DNA of 64,000 nucleotides from GCA-2697345 sp045565015. GTDB taxonomy: Bacteria; Pseudomonadota; Alphaproteobacteria; Rhodobacterales; Rhodobacteraceae. This document shows, piece by piece, positions 39,402 through 49,570 of this stretch. The position numbers and the translations under genes are program-made. Numbering within the stretch: position 1 is the stretch's first letter; each line of letters starts with the position of its first letter. The notes beneath the pieces were generated by a model. That model was not told the origin of the DNA, did not search any database, and was given only the letters and a program-made list of their open reading frames with translations. The stretch spans positions 62,001-126,000 of the forward strand of contig JBJLGD010000028.1 in NCBI GenBank assembly GCA_045565015.1, read 5' to 3'.

Positions 39402-41582
39402 CTATAAGAAATTATAAGGATCAATATCAATTTTAATTTTTACACCTTTTATAGTTTTAGATTTTAAAACCCACTCTCTCAGCGGTTTCTGTACTGAGGT
39501 TTTCAAATCAGCTTTAACTAACATTCTATTTCTATACATGCCTTTTATCCGTGATATTGGCGCTGGTGCAGGGCCAAAAACTTGTATACCCAAAGCTCGA
39601 AGCGTACAAACGTTCTTCAATAAAACTCTTCCTACTTCCTCGACTTTTTTAAGATCAACACCAGATATAATAATACTAACGAAGCGCCCAAAAGGGGGGA
39701 CTTTCGCCTTTTCTCTATCGTTTGCTTCGAGTTTCCAAAAGTCTTCTAAGTCTGAATCAACGATTGCCTTTATCACTCTATGATCCGGTTGATAGGTTTG
39801 AATAAACGTCTCTCCAGCTTTAATATCACGGCCAGCTCTTCCTGAAACTTGACTAATCATCTGAAATGTCTTTTCAGCGGCTCTCAGATCAGCTCCTTGC
39901 AAGCCTAAGTCTGCGTCAATTACGCCAACCAAAGTCAAATTGGGAAAGTTGTGACCCTTTGCTATAAGTTGCGTACCAACCACTATATCAATCTCTCCAT
40001 GCGCTATTTTTGTTAATTGTTCTTTCAAAACTGCGGCTGTTGTTTGTAAATCTGAAGATAAAACAGCTATTTTAGCATCTGAGAAGAGTCTTTGAACTTC
40101 AATTCCTAATCTTTCAATACCAGGACCAATTGCTGATAAGGTCCCCTCACTTCCACAAGCAGCACATTTTTCCGGTATTCGATCAATATTTCCACACTGA
40201 TGACACATTACACGATCTAGCTTTTTATGCTGAACCATTCTACTGTCACATTGATCGCAACTAACCTGTTCTCCACAAGACTGGCAAAGAGTAATTGGAG
40301 CAAAACCGCGACGATTCAAAAATAGCAGGCTTTGCTCACCTTTAGTCAACCTTACACGAATTTGATCAACTAACGTAGGAGATATCCAATTACCTTTTTC
40401 AAGTTTTTCTAGTCTCATATCTATAGTTTTGATTTTTGGTATAAGTGCGCCACCGTATCTGAAACTTAATTCCACCCCCAAGTACTTGCCTTTTTCTACG
40501 TTGACCCAGCTTTCTAAGGAAGGGGTAGCAGAAGCTAAGATTACTCTGGCAGAGTTAATTACACCTCTGAGGACTGCCATATCTCTAGCATTATAAAGGA
40601 CCCCATCATCTTGTTTATACGAATGATCATGTTCTTCATCGACTACTATCAAACCGAGGTTTTTAAATGGTAAGAATAAAGCAGATCTTGCTCCAACAAT
40701 TAATTGAACATCACCTTTAGATACTGATTTCCAAACTCTACGTCTCTTAGCTAAACTTATTCCTGAATGCCATTCTCCAGGCATAACTCCAAATCTTTCT
40801 TCGACTCTCGAAAGGAATTCTGAAGTCAAACCAATTTCGGGTAACAGTACCAATGCTTGCTTGTTTTGTTTAATACAATCAGCAATACACTCAAGATAGA
40901 CTTCCGTTTTTCCTGAACCGGTAACGCCTTTTAGTAGAATTGCGTTATATCTTATTGATCGCCTTATTTTTTCTACAGCCAGCTTCTGGTCTTTTGAGAG
41001 TTGCTTACCTTTTAATGAAAAATCTAACTTTGGAAATGGCTTATCACGATCATAATAATTAACCCCTAATGCATTAATAGCCTCCAATCCGTAGACGACT
41101 GACGGGCTAACAGTACATTTTTTAGTGATCTCATTTATATTAAACTGCAAGTCTGCGTTAAGTTTCATAAACTCAAGAACTTTTTTCCTTGCAAGAGTTA
41201 ATCTCTTAATTTTGTCAGTTGTAAATGAGTATTTTTTTTCAAAATTTATTTCAGAATCTAATTTATTTACCCTAGTTATTAATCTAAAAACCGCAGAAAG
41301 TGGCGTTATCGTATAAGATGCAAATCTTTCTATAAATTCGATCATTTCTAAATTTATCGGATTGAAATCCAGTATTTTTTCTATTTTCTTAACTTTATGT
41401 CTAGAAAGCTGATCACGATTGACGCTCCACACAACTCCCATGACAACTCTATTTCCTAACGGGACCAAAACAAATGTTCCCAAATCACATCCCTGGTGAG
41501 GAACTTTATAGGCTAACATTTTACCAATCGGCTCCGTCGTCAAGACACTCACTATTTCATCATTTTTAAATTTTTTTTCCAT
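39402..41582 (-). CDS. priA: primosomal protein N' (replication restart helicase PriA)
   Basis: PriA recognises stalled forks and reloads the replisome. The 726-residue protein has the N-terminal 3'-end DNA-binding domain, Walker A GVTGSGKTE, the DEEH box in VVDEEHDHSYKQDD, and the zinc-binding insertion with paired cysteines (CQSCGEQVSCDQC, then CHQCG and CAACG). Helicase motifs SATPSLES and QVSGRAGR are intact. It is divergent from fsa, an arrangement with DUF484 and xerC that is common in Rhodobacterales. Confidence 0.97.
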   Translation of the reverse strand: MEKKFKNDEIVSVLTTEPIGKMLAYKVPHQGCDLGTFVLVPLGNRVVMGVVWSVNRDQLSRHKVKKIEKILDFNPINLEMIEFIERFASYTITPLSAVFRLITRVNKLDSEINFEKKYSFTTDKIKRLTLARKKVLEFMKLNADLQFNINEITKKCTVSPSVVYGLEAINALGVNYYDRDKPFPKLDFSLKGKQLSKDQKLAVEKIRRSIRYNAILLKGVTGSGKTEVYLECIADCIKQNKQALVLLPEIGLTSEFLSRVEERFGVMPGEWHSGISLAKRRRVWKSVSKGDVQLIVGARSALFLPFKNLGLIVVDEEHDHSYKQDDGVLYNARDMAVLRGVINSARVILASATPSLESWVNVEKGKYLGVELSFRYGGALIPKIKTIDMRLEKLEKGNWISPTLVDQIRVRLTKGEQSLLFLNRRGFAPITLCQSCGEQVSCDQCDSRMVQHKKLDRVMCHQCGNIDRIPEKCAACGSEGTLSAIGPGIERLGIEVQRLFSDAKIAVLSSDLQTTAAVLKEQLTKIAHGEIDIVVGTQLIAKGHNFPNLTLVGVIDADLGLQGADLRAAEKTFQMISQVSGRAGRDIKAGETFIQTYQPDHRVIKAIVDSDLEDFWKLEANDREKAKVPPFGRFVSIIISGVDLKKVEEVGRVLLKNVCTLRALGIQVFGPAPAPISRIKGMYRNRMLVKADLKTSVQKPLREWVLKSKTIKGVKIKIDIDPYNFL

Positions 41583-41645
41583 TACACTTTCTGCTCTATA
41601 AAAAATACTTTAGAAGTATAATTGAACTAAGCAAAGGTTATAAAA

Positions 41646-42299
41646 ATGAAATTCTTTATAGATACCGCCGAAATTGATGACATCATCGAACTAAACTCAC
41701 TGGGTATAGTGGATGGTGTAACCACAAATCCGTCTCTCATTCTAAAGTCAAACAGACAAATTATCGATGTTATTAAAGCAATCTCTGATATTGTGGATGG
41801 GCCTGTTTCAGCAGAAGTTGTATCCTCAAAAGCAGAAGATATGATCGCCGAAGGGTTAGAACTATTAAAAATTGGAACAAATATAACTGTAAAGGTTCCG
41901 TTAACATGGGAAGGCCTGAAAGCATGCAAAAGATTAAGTAATGAAGGCGCAATGGTTAATGTAACTCTATGCTTTACAGTTAACCAAGCAATACTAGCTG
42001 CTAAAGCTGGTGCTTCTTTCATATCACCATTTGTAGGTAGACTTGATGATATTAACCTCGATGGGATGGGGTTAATTTCTGATATTCGTCAAGTATACGA
42101 TAACTATGATTTCAGTACCGAAATACTAGTTGCATCCATAAGATCTGCTAATCATGTTGCAGAGTCAGCTCTAATCGGTGCTGACATTGTCACCATTCCT
42201 CCAAAAGTTATTAGGGCTCTAATAAATCACCCTTTGACAGAATCTGGTCTTGAAGCTTTTGATCAAGATTGGGCTAAAACTGGTCAAAAAATTCTTTAA
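41646..42299 (+). CDS. fsa: transaldolase / fructose-6-phosphate aldolase family
   Basis: This 217-residue TalC/MipB-type class I aldolase forms a Schiff base with K83 in ITVKVPLTWEGLKA. The N-terminal MKFFIDTAE and GVTTNPSLI are classic. The size matches the short transaldolase subfamily that includes fructose-6-phosphate aldolase. Most members of this size in alphaproteobacteria are annotated as transaldolase; the activities cannot be separated by eye. It is followed 31 bases later by DUF484 and then xerC. Confidence 0.94.
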   Translation: MKFFIDTAEIDDIIELNSLGIVDGVTTNPSLILKSNRQIIDVIKAISDIVDGPVSAEVVSSKAEDMIAEGLELLKIGTNITVKVPLTWEGLKACKRLSNEGAMVNVTLCFTVNQAILAAKAGASFISPFVGRLDDINLDGMGLISDIRQVYDNYDFSTEILVASIRSANHVAESALIGADIVTIPPKVIRALINHPLTESGLEAFDQDWAKTGQKIL

Positions 42300-42330
42300 T
42301 AATTAAAATTCTAGTTTGAAAGAATAAAAA

Positions 42331-43032
42331 ATGAAGACTAAAAATGCGGAAATTATTGAAATTAGGAAGAAGGTACTCTCTAATCCAAAAATTATTCTTG
42401 AAGATATAGAGATTATGAAGGCTCTGGTTGATACTCATGAGAGCGGTATTGGTAGTAATGTAATCGATTTACGAAGTGTTGTCATGAGTCAGCTCGAAGC
42501 TAAAATACAAAAAACAGAAGCAACAAATAAATCTATAGTTGCCGCTGCTTACGAAAATATAACTGGATACGAATTAATCCATAAAGCTGTATTAACTATA
42601 CTAGAGGCTCAAAACTTCACTGAACTAGAACTACAATTCTCTCGAAATATTCAATCAATTTTAAAAATAGCTCACATCCACATAATGATTGAACAAAATG
42701 ATACTGAATACAAAATATTAAAAGAAAGCCCCTACATTTCGATTGTTAAACCCAAAGAAGTAATGAAGTATTTAAATACAACCAATAATGATTATGAAAA
42801 AGATATTATCATGCGAGGAACTGTCAATCCAAATAAAAAGATTTATGGAGAGAAGGCTAATAACATAAAGTCAGAGGCATTAATAAATTTAAATTTAGGC
42901 AAAAAAACCTCAGGCGCATTATTAATAATGGGATCCACTAATGTGAGTCAATTTGAACCGAAGCAAAGAACTGAATTACTTAGTTTCTTAGGTGCTGTAT
43001 TAGAACGGGTTATAAGAGGTTGGTCGATATAA
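42331..43032 (+). CDS. DUF484 family protein
   Basis: This 233-residue GAF-like DUF484 protein typically lies directly upstream of xerC in proteobacteria. IRKKVLSNPKIILED is the conserved N-terminal helix-rich region, NVIDLRSVVMSQLEAKI is the family signature, and a GAF-like domain follows from about residue 90. Its 3' end overlaps the xerC start by 13 bases. No activity is known; genetic linkage suggests some relation to chromosome-dimer resolution, which is inference. Confidence 0.88.
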   Translation: MKTKNAEIIEIRKKVLSNPKIILEDIEIMKALVDTHESGIGSNVIDLRSVVMSQLEAKIQKTEATNKSIVAAAYENITGYELIHKAVLTILEAQNFTELELQFSRNIQSILKIAHIHIMIEQNDTEYKILKESPYISIVKPKEVMKYLNTTNNDYEKDIIMRGTVNPNKKIYGEKANNIKSEALINLNLGKKTSGALLIMGSTNVSQFEPKQRTELLSFLGAVLERVIRGWSI

Positions 43033-43955
43033 ATACTTGGAAAAAAGATTACGGCGAGTATATAATTAAGTGGCTAGAGTATATCGGGTCTTTAGATAAT
43101 CTAGCTGATAATACCAAAATAGCCTACGAAAGTGATCTAAAACAATTTTTTAATTTTTTGGGAGATCGTTCAGAAAGTTTTAGTAAACTGATCGAACCAA
43201 ATAGCGTAACTACTTCTGACATGCGAGCTTGGCTTTCTACTGAAAGGAAGAAAGGTACTACTTCACGATCATTAGCTAGAAAACTTTCAGCCGTTAAACG
43301 TTTTTTTGAATGGTTTTCAGAACGAGAGAGTTTTGATGCGTCAGCTGTCTTATCGGTGAAACCAATAAAATTTCAAAAAAAACTACCTAGACCAATCACA
43401 AAAAGTTCGGCAACAAACTTACTATCCATTGTAAAAGACTTTTCTAATTTAAACTGGGTTGCTTCTAGGGATACAGCACTTATGACACTTCTGTACGGAT
43501 GCGGTTTGCGAATTTCTGAAGCCCTGGCCATACAAAAAAAACAAGTTCCACTAAATGATGTACTTAGAATTATTGGAAAGGGTCAAAAAGAACGTTTAGT
43601 ACCAGTTCTACCTATTGTGCAGGAAAGTATTGATCAGTATTTGGAACTTTTACCCTTCAAACTCTCACCAAGTGAATCAATATTTCGAGGTCTCAGGGGT
43701 GGAGTACTAAACCCTAGGTTAGTGTCTAGGTTAATAGAGAACGCAAGAAATGCACTAGGTTTACCTGAAAGTACTACTCCTCACGCGATGAGACACTCTT
43801 TTGCAACCCATCTTCTTGAGGCAGGCGGAGATTTAAGAACTATCCAAGAGCTTCTTGGTCACGCTTCCTTGTCGACCACACAGACATATACAGCAATTGA
43901 CACAACTCAAATAATGAAAGTTTATAACAAGACCCACCCATTAAAGGATGGTTAA
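43020..43955 (+). CDS. xerC: tyrosine recombinase XerC
   Basis: XerC with XerD resolves chromosome dimers at dif. The 311-residue protein has the SAM-like N-terminal domain and a complete catalytic set: R in CGLRISEAL, K in GKGQKERLVP, H-x-x-R in HAMRHSFATHLL, H in LGHASLSTTQ and the nucleophile Y in TYTAI. The start is a TTG preceded by AGAGG at very short spacing, and it overlaps DUF484 by 13 bases; no better ATG exists upstream of the N-terminal domain. The neighbourhood (DUF484 upstream) makes XerC rather than a phage integrase the right call. Confidence 0.94.
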   Translation: MVDINTWKKDYGEYIIKWLEYIGSLDNLADNTKIAYESDLKQFFNFLGDRSESFSKLIEPNSVTTSDMRAWLSTERKKGTTSRSLARKLSAVKRFFEWFSERESFDASAVLSVKPIKFQKKLPRPITKSSATNLLSIVKDFSNLNWVASRDTALMTLLYGCGLRISEALAIQKKQVPLNDVLRIIGKGQKERLVPVLPIVQESIDQYLELLPFKLSPSESIFRGLRGGVLNPRLVSRLIENARNALGLPESTTPHAMRHSFATHLLEAGGDLRTIQELLGHASLSTTQTYTAIDTTQIMKVYNKTHPLKDG

Positions 43956-44023
43956 AAAACTAAATGTAAACTAAACTATTCAAAGTAATTAAAATAAAAC
44001 GAATTCGTATCAAAGAAAGATCA

Positions 44024-44723
44024 ATGGATATTAAAATTAAGGCATTATTAGTACACTTTCTTACCGCATCTGGTGCTGTTTTTGCTATGTTAGCAATGTT
44101 AGCAGCTGTGGATGAAGAATGGTCATTAATGTTTGTGTGGTTAGTAGTGGCGTTTGCGGTGGATGGAATCGACGGTCCCTTAGCTAGAAAATACAATGTC
44201 CAAGACAACGCATCAAATTTTGATGGTGTTCTTCTCGATTTAATTATTGATTATTTGACTTATGTGTTCATCCGGCGTTTGCATTATTTAAGTCTGGGCT
44301 ATTTGAGGGATGGACTGGCTGGTTCGTGATAATAATAATAACGTTTGCTAGCGCTCTGTACTTTGCAGATAATCGAATGAAAACAAAAGATAATTCTTTT
44401 CCGGTTTTCCAGGCTGCTGGAATATGGTCGCGGTAGTTATATTTGCTCTCGAACCCAATTTTTGGATAATTTTAGTTTTAGTTTCGTGCTTGGCTACTGC
44501 GATGTTTTTACCATTAAAGTTTGTACATCCTGTCAGAACTTTAAGATGGAGATCAATTACATTGCCAATTACTTTATTTTGGACCTTTTTTGCGGGTTGG
44601 GCAGCCTGGGTTGATTTTGATCCTAATAGCTGGGCTCACTGGGGTCTTATAATAACGTCAATGTACTTACTCCTGGCTGGAGTGGTACAACAATTCACAA
44701 GTAAACAGGGTATTAATACATAA
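44024..44723 (+). pseudogene. pcs: phosphatidylcholine synthase, two single-base frameshifts
   Basis: Phosphatidylcholine synthase condenses CDP-diacylglycerol with choline in the membrane. The CDP-alcohol phosphotransferase motif is intact in the first frame: D50-G51-x2-A54-R55, then G68, D72 and D76. The reading frame is broken after YVFI at 44272 and again at 44401. Adding one base at each point restores a continuous chain of about 233 residues, the family length, with conserved sequence in all three frames (PAFALFKSGL and YFADNRMKTKDNSF in the middle; GFPGCWNM and then VAVVIFALEPNFW at the end). Both breaks sit at the string TCCGG, where TCCCGG would restore the frame. This may be a very young pseudogene or a local sequence error. 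The conserved middle frame argues against old decay. Confidence 0.85.
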
Positions 44724-44733
44724 ATTAATTACC

Positions 44734-47638
44734 TTATAAAGCAGACAAAACCTCGCTACAACGTACGCAGGTATCTTGATATGTCTGTAATCCTACTTCG
44801 GGTAATACCTTCCAGCAACGGCGGCATTTATTACCTTTGGCTAGATCAAATCTAACAGCAACATCTCGTGACTCATCAAGAGAAAAAACTTCTTTTGGAA
44901 TTGGTTTGGTAGTCGTTCGAATGGAAGAAGTTATACAAACATCATTAAAGTCTATCGAGTCTAAAATTTCTTTATCTTTCTTTCCAACAAACACTAAAGG
45001 GTTCGCCTCCAACGATGCGCCGATCGTCTTATCCTGTCTTTTTAATTCTAATGCTCCCGTAACTACTTTTCTAACTTTTCTGACAGTTAACCATTTCTCA
45101 GCTAAGTTCTTATCCTTCCACTTATCAGGTGTTTCTGGAAAGTCATTTAAGTGTATTGAGCTTTCCGAAGAATCAAACCTTTCCAACCAAACTTCCTCCA
45201 TCGTAAACACCAATATGGGAGCCAGCCAACTTGTCAAACGATGAAACAAAATCTCTAAAATAGTTCTAGCCGCTTTTCGACGATCCGAGTTGCCATCGCA
45301 GTATAGGGTATCTTTCCTGATATCAAAATAAAAAGATGACAAATCAGATGTAGCAAACGCAAAAATTTCTTGTAATGCTCCCTGAAAATCATATTTATCG
45401 TAACGTTCTCTAACTATTTTATCAACTTCCCATACTCGATTAAGTACCCAACGCTCCAACTCTGGCATTCTTTCATATTCAATATCATCATCTGACGTCT
45501 TTGATTTTAAAGATCCTAACAAAAAACCTCAAAGTATTACGTAAACGTCTATAACTATCGGCAACACCCTTCAAAATTTCAGGCCCAATCCTAAGGTCTA
45601 CACTATAGTCAGATTGCGCAACCCAAAGTCTCAAGATATCAGCGCCATACTGTTTTATTACTTGATCTGGGGAAACGGTATTTCCTGTCGATTTAGACAT
45701 TTTCATACCTTTTTCATCAAGGGTAAACCCATGAGTTAGAACCCCACGATAGGGAGCATAACCTCTAGTTCCGCAACTTTGCAACATTGAGGAGTGAAAC
45801 CAACCTCTATGTTGATCCGTTCCTTCAAGGTATAAATCCGCTAAACCGTCTTCCGTTCCATCATCTCTATCCCTGAGGACAAAGGCGTGTGTTGACCCAG
45901 AGTCAAACCATACGTCAAGGATATCGAAAACTTGTTCATAATCTGTAGGATCGACTAAGCCAGACAAAAATCGTTCCTTAGCACCATCTTTATACCAACA
46001 ATCCGCACCTTCTAGTTCAAATGCCTGTAAGATTCTTTCGTTTACATCTTCATTACGCAATAAAAAATCTGATTCAGTTGACAGCACACCTCTTTTTGTA
46101 AAGCAAGTTAACGGAACTCCCCACGCCCTTTGGCGTGACAGTACCCAGTCCGGTCGGGCTTCTATCATAGAATGTAATCTGTTTCTGCCGCTGTAAGGTG
46201 TCCAATTCACTAAACTATCTATGGAAGCGAGTGCTCTTTCTCTAATACTATGGCCAAACTCATTGTTATCATCTCCAACGGGTTTATCAATTGCAACAAA
46301 CCACTGAGGGGTATTACGGAATATTATTGGTGCTTTTGACCTCCAGGAATGTGGATAACTATGAGTAATTCTGGATCGAGCGATTAAACTATTAGTTTGA
46401 ACCAATTTTTCTATAACCATAGCATTGGCTTTTCCTTCTTTCCCCTTTCTATCAAAAACTTGTAAACCAGAAAATATTGGAACGTGCTCTAAAAACTCGG
46501 AATTTTCTCCGATATTGTAAGTTAAACGAGTAAGCCAATTACGTTTAAGGAAACATTCATAATCTTCAGCGCCATGACTCGGTGCAGTATGCACAAAACC
46601 TGTGCCCGCTTCTGAATTTACGTGTTCACCATCAATCAGGGGTACCTCATAATTCCAAAAGTCATCTAAGCTCGAAAAAGGATGGATACATACCGCATTT
46701 TTAAAAACATCAGGCTTCACATCAAACTTGCGTTTAAACTCTGTTACTCGAGATTGGGATAAAACATTCTCTGCCAACTCATCAGCTAAAAGGTACAGGT
46801 CTCCCGCCGTTGTCCAGCTTTCCTCCAAAGTGGTGATAACTTCATATAAACCGTACGAGATTTTTTCACTATATGCGATTGCCTTATTGGACGGGATTGT
46901 CCAAGGAGTTGTAGTCCAAATTACTACCCTGGCATTCTTTATATTTTCTGGCGCACTTTTAAACTTAAAGGGAACCCATATAGTATGGCTTTTATGATCA
47001 TGATATTCAATTTCAGCCTCAGCTAGAGCAGTTTTTTCAACAGAAGACCACATTACTGGTTTTGAACCTTGGTACAGAGTTCCATTCATTAGAAATTTCT
47101 GAAATTCTTCAGCGATAACCTTTTCCGCATGAAAATCCATTGTTAAGTAAGGGTTTTCCCAATTGCCAGTTATTCCTAGTCTCTTAAACTCTTCCTTTTG
47201 AATATTAATCCATTTCTCTGCAAATTTTCGACATTCTTGTCTAAAAGTAACTATATCGACCTTATCCTTATCTAAGCCCTTGCTGCGATAGGTTTCTTCT
47301 ATTTTCCATTCTATAGGTAAACCGTGACAATCCCAGCCAGGGATATATCTAGCGTCTTTGCCCATCATTTGTTGTGACCTGACCACCATATCCTTGAGGA
47401 TTTTGTTTAAAGCATGGCCAATATGCAAATTTCCATTTGCATACGGAGGACCATCGTGGAGAGTAAAAGACTCTCTGTTCGTTTTCTTTCTCAAATTATG
47501 GTAAATTCCAATGTTCTCCCAGCGTTTTAACCAACCAGGTTCTCGATTAGGCAATCCCGCACGCATTGGAAATTTTGTCTCTGGTAAATTTAGTGTACTT
47601 TTATAATCTATTTCTGGATCTGTTTTGTCTGAACACAT
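44734..47638 (-). CDS. ileS: isoleucyl-tRNA synthetase, interrupted by a one-base frameshift
   Basis: IleRS charges tRNA-Ile and edits valine. The 5' part encodes HIGH at residues 72-75, the CP1 editing domain and KMSKS in KMSKSTGNTVSP. The 3' part encodes the anticodon-binding domain and the C-terminal zinc motif (CRRCW and CVRC). They are in different frames, joined at a run of six A on the plus strand (45521-45526). Removing one base gives LRFLLGSLKSKTSDDD and a single chain of 967 residues, the normal size. The enzyme is essential, so a homopolymer sequencing error is the simplest reading; slippage during expression is the alternative. It converges on pcs with a 10-base gap. Confidence 0.93.
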
Positions 47639-47718
47639 ATTATTGTTCCTGATAAGTTGATTATTTTTGATAAATTTAATTTAAATCACAAACACCTTTT
47701 AAACGATGTTTAGCTTTA

Positions 47719-47747
47719 CCTGACGCCTTGTTAACTAGGCCGCCAGG
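47719..47747 (-). promoter_or_regulatory. imperfect hairpin upstream of ileS
   Basis: CCTGACGCCTTG (47719-47730) and CTAGGCCGCCAGG (47735-47747) form an imperfect GC-rich hairpin with a TTAA loop in an otherwise AT-rich spacer, about 80 bases before the ileS start. The rest of the 290-base ileS-truA divergent spacer holds no ORF. No T-tract follows on either strand, so it is not a standard terminator. Confidence 0.35.
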
Positions 47748-47930
47748 AAAATAATCGAAGGTATCAACTCAATAAAAATCATGCGTCGCGTATATTAGAG
47801 GTACCGAAACAGGTCAAGTAAATTTAGATGTTTAGTCTCTATTATACTTTTAATATTTCTAAATTGGCATAAACTATATAGTAACTTAGTAGGAGATATT
47901 ATTGCTCTAAACTTAAAAGAAGAACCGCAA

Positions 47931-48707
47931 ATGCCGCGATATGCACTAAAAATAGAATACGAGGGATCAAAATTCTCTGGATGGCAATCCCAAAAAGATC
48001 AATTGACAATTCAAGGGGAAATAGAGAATGCACTCTCTTGTCTTGAGTCCCTCAACCCAAGAATTTTTGGCGCTGGGCGAACAGATGCTGGGGTGCATGC
48101 AACCGGCCAAGTAGCACATGTCGATTTATCTAAACCATGGGACCCCTTTAGACTAATGGAAGCAATAAATTTTAATTTAAAACCTAAGCCTATTGCCATA
48201 ATTTCTGCTTCAGAAGTAGGTACCACATGGCACGCTCGTTTTTCTGCGCTGAAAAGACATTACCTGTATAGATTAGTATCTAGGAGGGCACCACTAACTC
48301 ATCAAAAAAATTTAGTCTGGCAAGTAAAATATCCCTTAGATCTTAAAAAGATGAGAGAAGCATCATTATTTTTAGAGGGTACCCATGACTTTACAACTTT
48401 TAGGTCGACGATTTGTCAGTCTAAATCACCGATAAAAACAATAGACTCTATCGAAATAAGTGAACACGAAGTCTCAAATGGTCTAGAATACCAATTTTTG
48501 ATTAAAGCACCGTCTTTTCTTCATAATCAGATACGCAGTTTTGTTGGAACTCTGGAACGAGTTGGAGCAGGTAGATGGCCTCCGCAAAAAGTAAAAACAA
48601 TTTTGGAAAAATGTTCCCGATCTTCGTGTGGACCAGTATGTTCACCCTCTGGTCTGTATTTAACAAATGTTATTTATCCAGAGGACCCATTTTATGGGAA
48701 ATTTTAG
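47931..48707 (+). CDS. truA: tRNA pseudouridine(38-40) synthase
   Basis: TruA isomerises uridines 38-40 in the tRNA anticodon arm. The 258-residue protein has the catalytic aspartate D52 in FGAGRTDAGVHATGQ, preceded by YEGSKFSGWQ, and the late FLHNQIRSFVGTLERVGAGR motif. It is divergent from ileS and converges on sdhB. The length is standard and the ATG start follows AGAAGAACC at reasonable spacing. Confidence 0.96.
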   Translation: MPRYALKIEYEGSKFSGWQSQKDQLTIQGEIENALSCLESLNPRIFGAGRTDAGVHATGQVAHVDLSKPWDPFRLMEAINFNLKPKPIAIISASEVGTTWHARFSALKRHYLYRLVSRRAPLTHQKNLVWQVKYPLDLKKMREASLFLEGTHDFTTFRSTICQSKSPIKTIDSIEISEHEVSNGLEYQFLIKAPSFLHNQIRSFVGTLERVGAGRWPPQKVKTILEKCSRSSCGPVCSPSGLYLTNVIYPEDPFYGKF

Positions 48708-48736
48708 GATAACTTATATTTGTTTATTTTACTAAA

Positions 48737-49516
48737 CTAACCTCGCCGCTCAATCATCATTTTTTTAAGAGATGAAATAGCCTTCGCTGGATTTAAACCC
48801 TTAGGACACGTCTTAGTACAATTCATGATGGTATGGCATCTATATAACTTAAAAGGATCTTCTAACTCATCAAGTCTTTTTTCTCTAGCCTCATCCCTTG
48901 AGTCGACAACCCACCTGTAAGCATTTAACAATGCTGCCGGACCCATGTATACGTCACTATTCCACCAATAGGATGGGCACGATGTAGAACAGCAAGCGCA
49001 CATTACACATTCGTAAAGGCCGTCAAGTTTTTCTCTATCTTCAATGGTTTGCCTCCATTCTGTTTCAGGACGATCCGTTTCTGTCTCGAGCCAAGGCATA
49101 ATAGCTGCGTGTTGAGCATAAAAGTGGGTTAGGTCCGGGACAAGGTCTTTTATCACCTCCGTATGCGGCAGGGGATAAACTTTTATATCTCCCTCAATAT
49201 CATCCATACCACAGAGGCAGGCTAAAGTATTAGTTCCATCTATGTTCATCGCACAAGATCCACATATACCCTCTCTGCATGATCGCCGAAAAGTCAATGT
49301 TGGATCAATTTCACTTTTTATCTTAATTAAGGCGTCCAAGACCATAGGCCCACAAGTATTCATATCTATATAGTAGGTATCCACCTCTGGGTTTTTATCA
49401 TCATCTGGATTCCAACGATAAACTTCAAATTTTCTGATATTCTCTTTATCATTTGGAGATGGCCAAGTTTTCCCTCGACTAATCTTCGAATTTTTAGGTA
49501 GCCTAAACTCCGCCAT
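48737..49516 (-). CDS. sdhB: succinate dehydrogenase iron-sulfur subunit
   Basis: SdhB carries electrons from the flavoprotein SdhA to ubiquinone through three clusters. The [2Fe-2S] ligands lie in CREGICGSCAMNIDG and the following CLCG region; the [4Fe-4S] and [3Fe-4S] ligands lie in CVMCACCSTSCPSYW and CHTIMNCTKTCPKGLNP. The 259-residue length is standard. Unusually, it is not next to sdhCDA (57.4-60.0 kb, opposite strand) but follows lpdA by 54 bases, at the end of sucA-sucB-lpdA. It may therefore be transcribed from the operator-bearing sucA promoter. Confidence 0.98.
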   Translation of the reverse strand: MAEFRLPKNSKISRGKTWPSPNDKENIRKFEVYRWNPDDDKNPEVDTYYIDMNTCGPMVLDALIKIKSEIDPTLTFRRSCREGICGSCAMNIDGTNTLACLCGMDDIEGDIKVYPLPHTEVIKDLVPDLTHFYAQHAAIMPWLETETDRPETEWRQTIEDREKLDGLYECVMCACCSTSCPSYWWNSDVYMGPAALLNAYRWVVDSRDEAREKRLDELEDPFKLYRCHTIMNCTKTCPKGLNPAKAISSLKKMMIERRG

Positions 49517-49570
49517 TTTTTGTATCCTTATAAATATTAAATCTTGAATAAATCTCTAAACGATGTCGGA

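Noticed and set aside
44424..44723. Separate 99-residue membrane protein gene after the first part of pcs
   Set aside because: Its sequence is the C-terminal third of phosphatidylcholine synthase, out of frame by single-base lesions; it is not an independent gene.
44734..45522. Independent 262-residue protein resembling an anticodon-binding domain
   Set aside because: It is the continuation of ileS in another frame, joined at a homopolymer; together they give the standard length.
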